This document shows, piece after piece, positions 27,801 to 29,197 of a DNA stretch of 29,197 nucleotides; position 1 is the first letter of the stretch, and each line of letters opens with the position of its first letter. This stretch comes from MGBC120314 sp051877855. GTDB taxonomy: Bacteria > Bacillota > Clostridia > Lachnospirales > Lachnospiraceae. Where the stretch lies: positions 1-29,197 of the forward strand of contig JBJEJH010000038.1 of assembly GCA_051877855.1 (NCBI GenBank), read 5' to 3'. The notes under the pieces were generated by a model, which was given only the letters and a program-made list of their open reading frames with translations, did no database searches and was not told the DNA's origin. Made by a program: the position numbers and the translations under genes.

Positions 27801-29197
27801 AAATCTTATTAAAATAACGGACCCGCTGGGAGGAATCACATACTACTCTTATGACAAATACGGAAGAGTCAGCACCATCATGGATGCCAACGGCAATACA
27901 ACAAAGTACCGCTATGATGCCCTTGGCCATTGTATTCAGAAGACGGATGCCTTATCCCATGACACATACATGACCTATGATTCCATGGGAAGGCAGAAGA
28001 CTATATCGGTAAAATCCATGAATGGAACCAAAACCATATCCTATGAGTATGATTCCATGGGAAGGGTGGTAAGCTGCAGGGATGAAGAAGGCAATACAAC
28101 CCGGATGGCATATGATCAAAAAGGCAACGTCATCACCACATGGGATGCAGAAGGAAACATATCGGCACAGGCAGAATATGATGCTGCAGACAACCTGATA
28201 CAGTCATCCGATGCCATGGGTGTCACCACAGGATACAACTATGACGTGATGGGAAATCTTACCGGAATAACCGAACAAAGCATTGGTATACAGATATCTG
28301 AGAGCAGCTATGCCTATGATGTCCTCGGAAGAATGACGGCATCCACGGATGCACAGAAGGGAAAGAGCAGTTACACCTACGATGTTATGGGTAACATCAC
28401 CGCAGTTTGTGACCCGAATGGCGGCACCACCACTTATGAGTACGACCTTATGGGAAGAGTAACCGCCACCCAAAACGCCGTGGGAAGCAGACAGACTTAC
28501 AGGTATAATGCACAGGGACTTCTTGAAACGTCACAAAACGCCAGAGGACAGGATACTTCCTATACCTATGACGCCCTTGGCAGAATCACTGCCATGAGTG
28601 ACGAGGCAGGAACAATCCGCTACACTTATGATGCCGTGGGAAACATCCTGAAGGTAACCGAGACCCGCACGGACGGAAGTGTTCATACCATCACGAGAAC
28701 CTACGATGCCTTAAACCGTGTCACTTCTTATACGGATTACAGGGGAGCAACCGTAAAATATTCCTATGACGAACTGGGAAACCTGATTTCCCTTACCTAT
28801 CCGGGTGGAGAAATCCTGCGGTATGCCTACTACGGAAACGGAAATTTAAAAACGGTAACGGACTGGAAAAACCGTGTGACTGCCTACGAATATGACAAGA
28901 ACGGCAATCTCATCACCCAGTCCCGTCCTGACGGAACCGTGGAAAATTATACCTACGACAAGGCTGGACATATCATCCGCCAGACCGACAAAAAGGGCGA
29001 TGCCGTCATACAGGACATCACCTATGGATACGATGCTGCCGGCAACATTACATCCATCACGGAATACAACCGCAAAGAAGTCACACCGTCCGTAACCAGC
29101 ACGGTAATGACCTATGACGAGGCCAACAGGCTTGTGACCTACAATAAAGAAGCCGTGAAATATGACGCTGACGGTAACATGACCTACGGACCGTTAG
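21844..29197 (+). CDS. Second giant RHS/YD-repeat protein, 5'-truncated and running off the window
   Basis: One frame is open from just after a TAG (21841-21843) to the last base, about 2450 codons, with no stop. It has no signal peptide and no good start: TTG 21859 and ATG 21964 lack ribosome sites. From about 21883 it is collinear with the main RHS protein from about its residue 2000: Ig-like (NPKITAISPQ), four FN3 domains alternating with Ig-like domains (22245-24285), PKD (about 24290-24530; YEWDMGNGD), carboxypeptidase-regulatory-like (about 24555-24780), RHS N-terminal region, DPVDMTTGAF at 25927, then YD repeats to the edge, ending in YDADGNMTYGPL, about 300 residues before the expected DPxGL. 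Identity to the first protein is moderate in the stalk and higher in the YD part. It is probably a pseudogene or silent donor unless joined to an N-terminus by rearrangement. Confidence 0.85.

Noticed and set aside
1..29197. tRNA, rRNA, riboswitch, transposase, integrase or phage genes.
   Set aside because: None could be recognised on either strand; the mobile character of the cassettes rests on repeats and composition only.

Overview
The window reads as chromosomal DNA of a low- to mid-GC Gram-positive anaerobe, most likely a gut Clostridia/Lachnospiraceae member. I base this on AGGAGG-type ribosome sites, extended -10 promoters, the style of the proteins (a DapL/AlaA-like aminotransferase, DinJ/RelE, a giant WapA-like YD-repeat protein) and codon use. 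This is inference; no rRNA or other phylogenetic marker is present.

Layout. (1) 1-436: the 3' end of a methyl-accepting chemotaxis protein, closed by a terminator. (2) 632-1801: a PLP-dependent class I/II aminotransferase with its own promoter. (3) 1945-2567: a RelB/DinJ-RelE/ParE toxin-antitoxin pair with overlapping genes, followed by a terminator. (4) 2736-18211: a promoter, a small membrane-anchored protein ending in two YD repeats, then a 4961-residue secreted RHS/YD-repeat polymorphic toxin. (5) 18213-21722: an AT-rich cassette array holding the immunity gene of the RHS toxin, a DUF4291 gene, a start-less orphan toxin tip with its presumed immunity gene, then a second orphan tip with a full copy of the pretoxin segment and its presumed immunity gene. 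(6) 21738-21854: a cluster of four inverted repeats. (7) 21844-29197: a second giant RHS gene, collinear with the first from its Ig/FN3 stalk onward, lacking about 2000 N-terminal codons and running off the right edge without a stop.

How the parts fit. The big RHS protein has a signal peptide, a large N-terminal region of glycine/asparagine-rich super-repeats (probably a beta-solenoid), alternating FN3/Ig-like domains, a PKD domain, a carboxypeptidase-regulatory-like domain, a YD-repeat shell, the RHS core ending in DPFGL, a pretoxin linker and a 126-residue toxin tip. The immunity gene starts one base after its stop codon. About 3.15 kb downstream the 530-bp pretoxin segment is repeated (about 92% identical, no indels, one 164-bp stretch perfect) in front of a different tip. 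Recombination between the copies would replace the tip in frame and delete the old tip, its immunity gene and everything between. The locus therefore looks like a WapA/Rhs-type intercellular competition system with a built-in store of alternative warheads. The three tip domains and three putative immunity proteins are families I cannot name with confidence and are the most novel content here.
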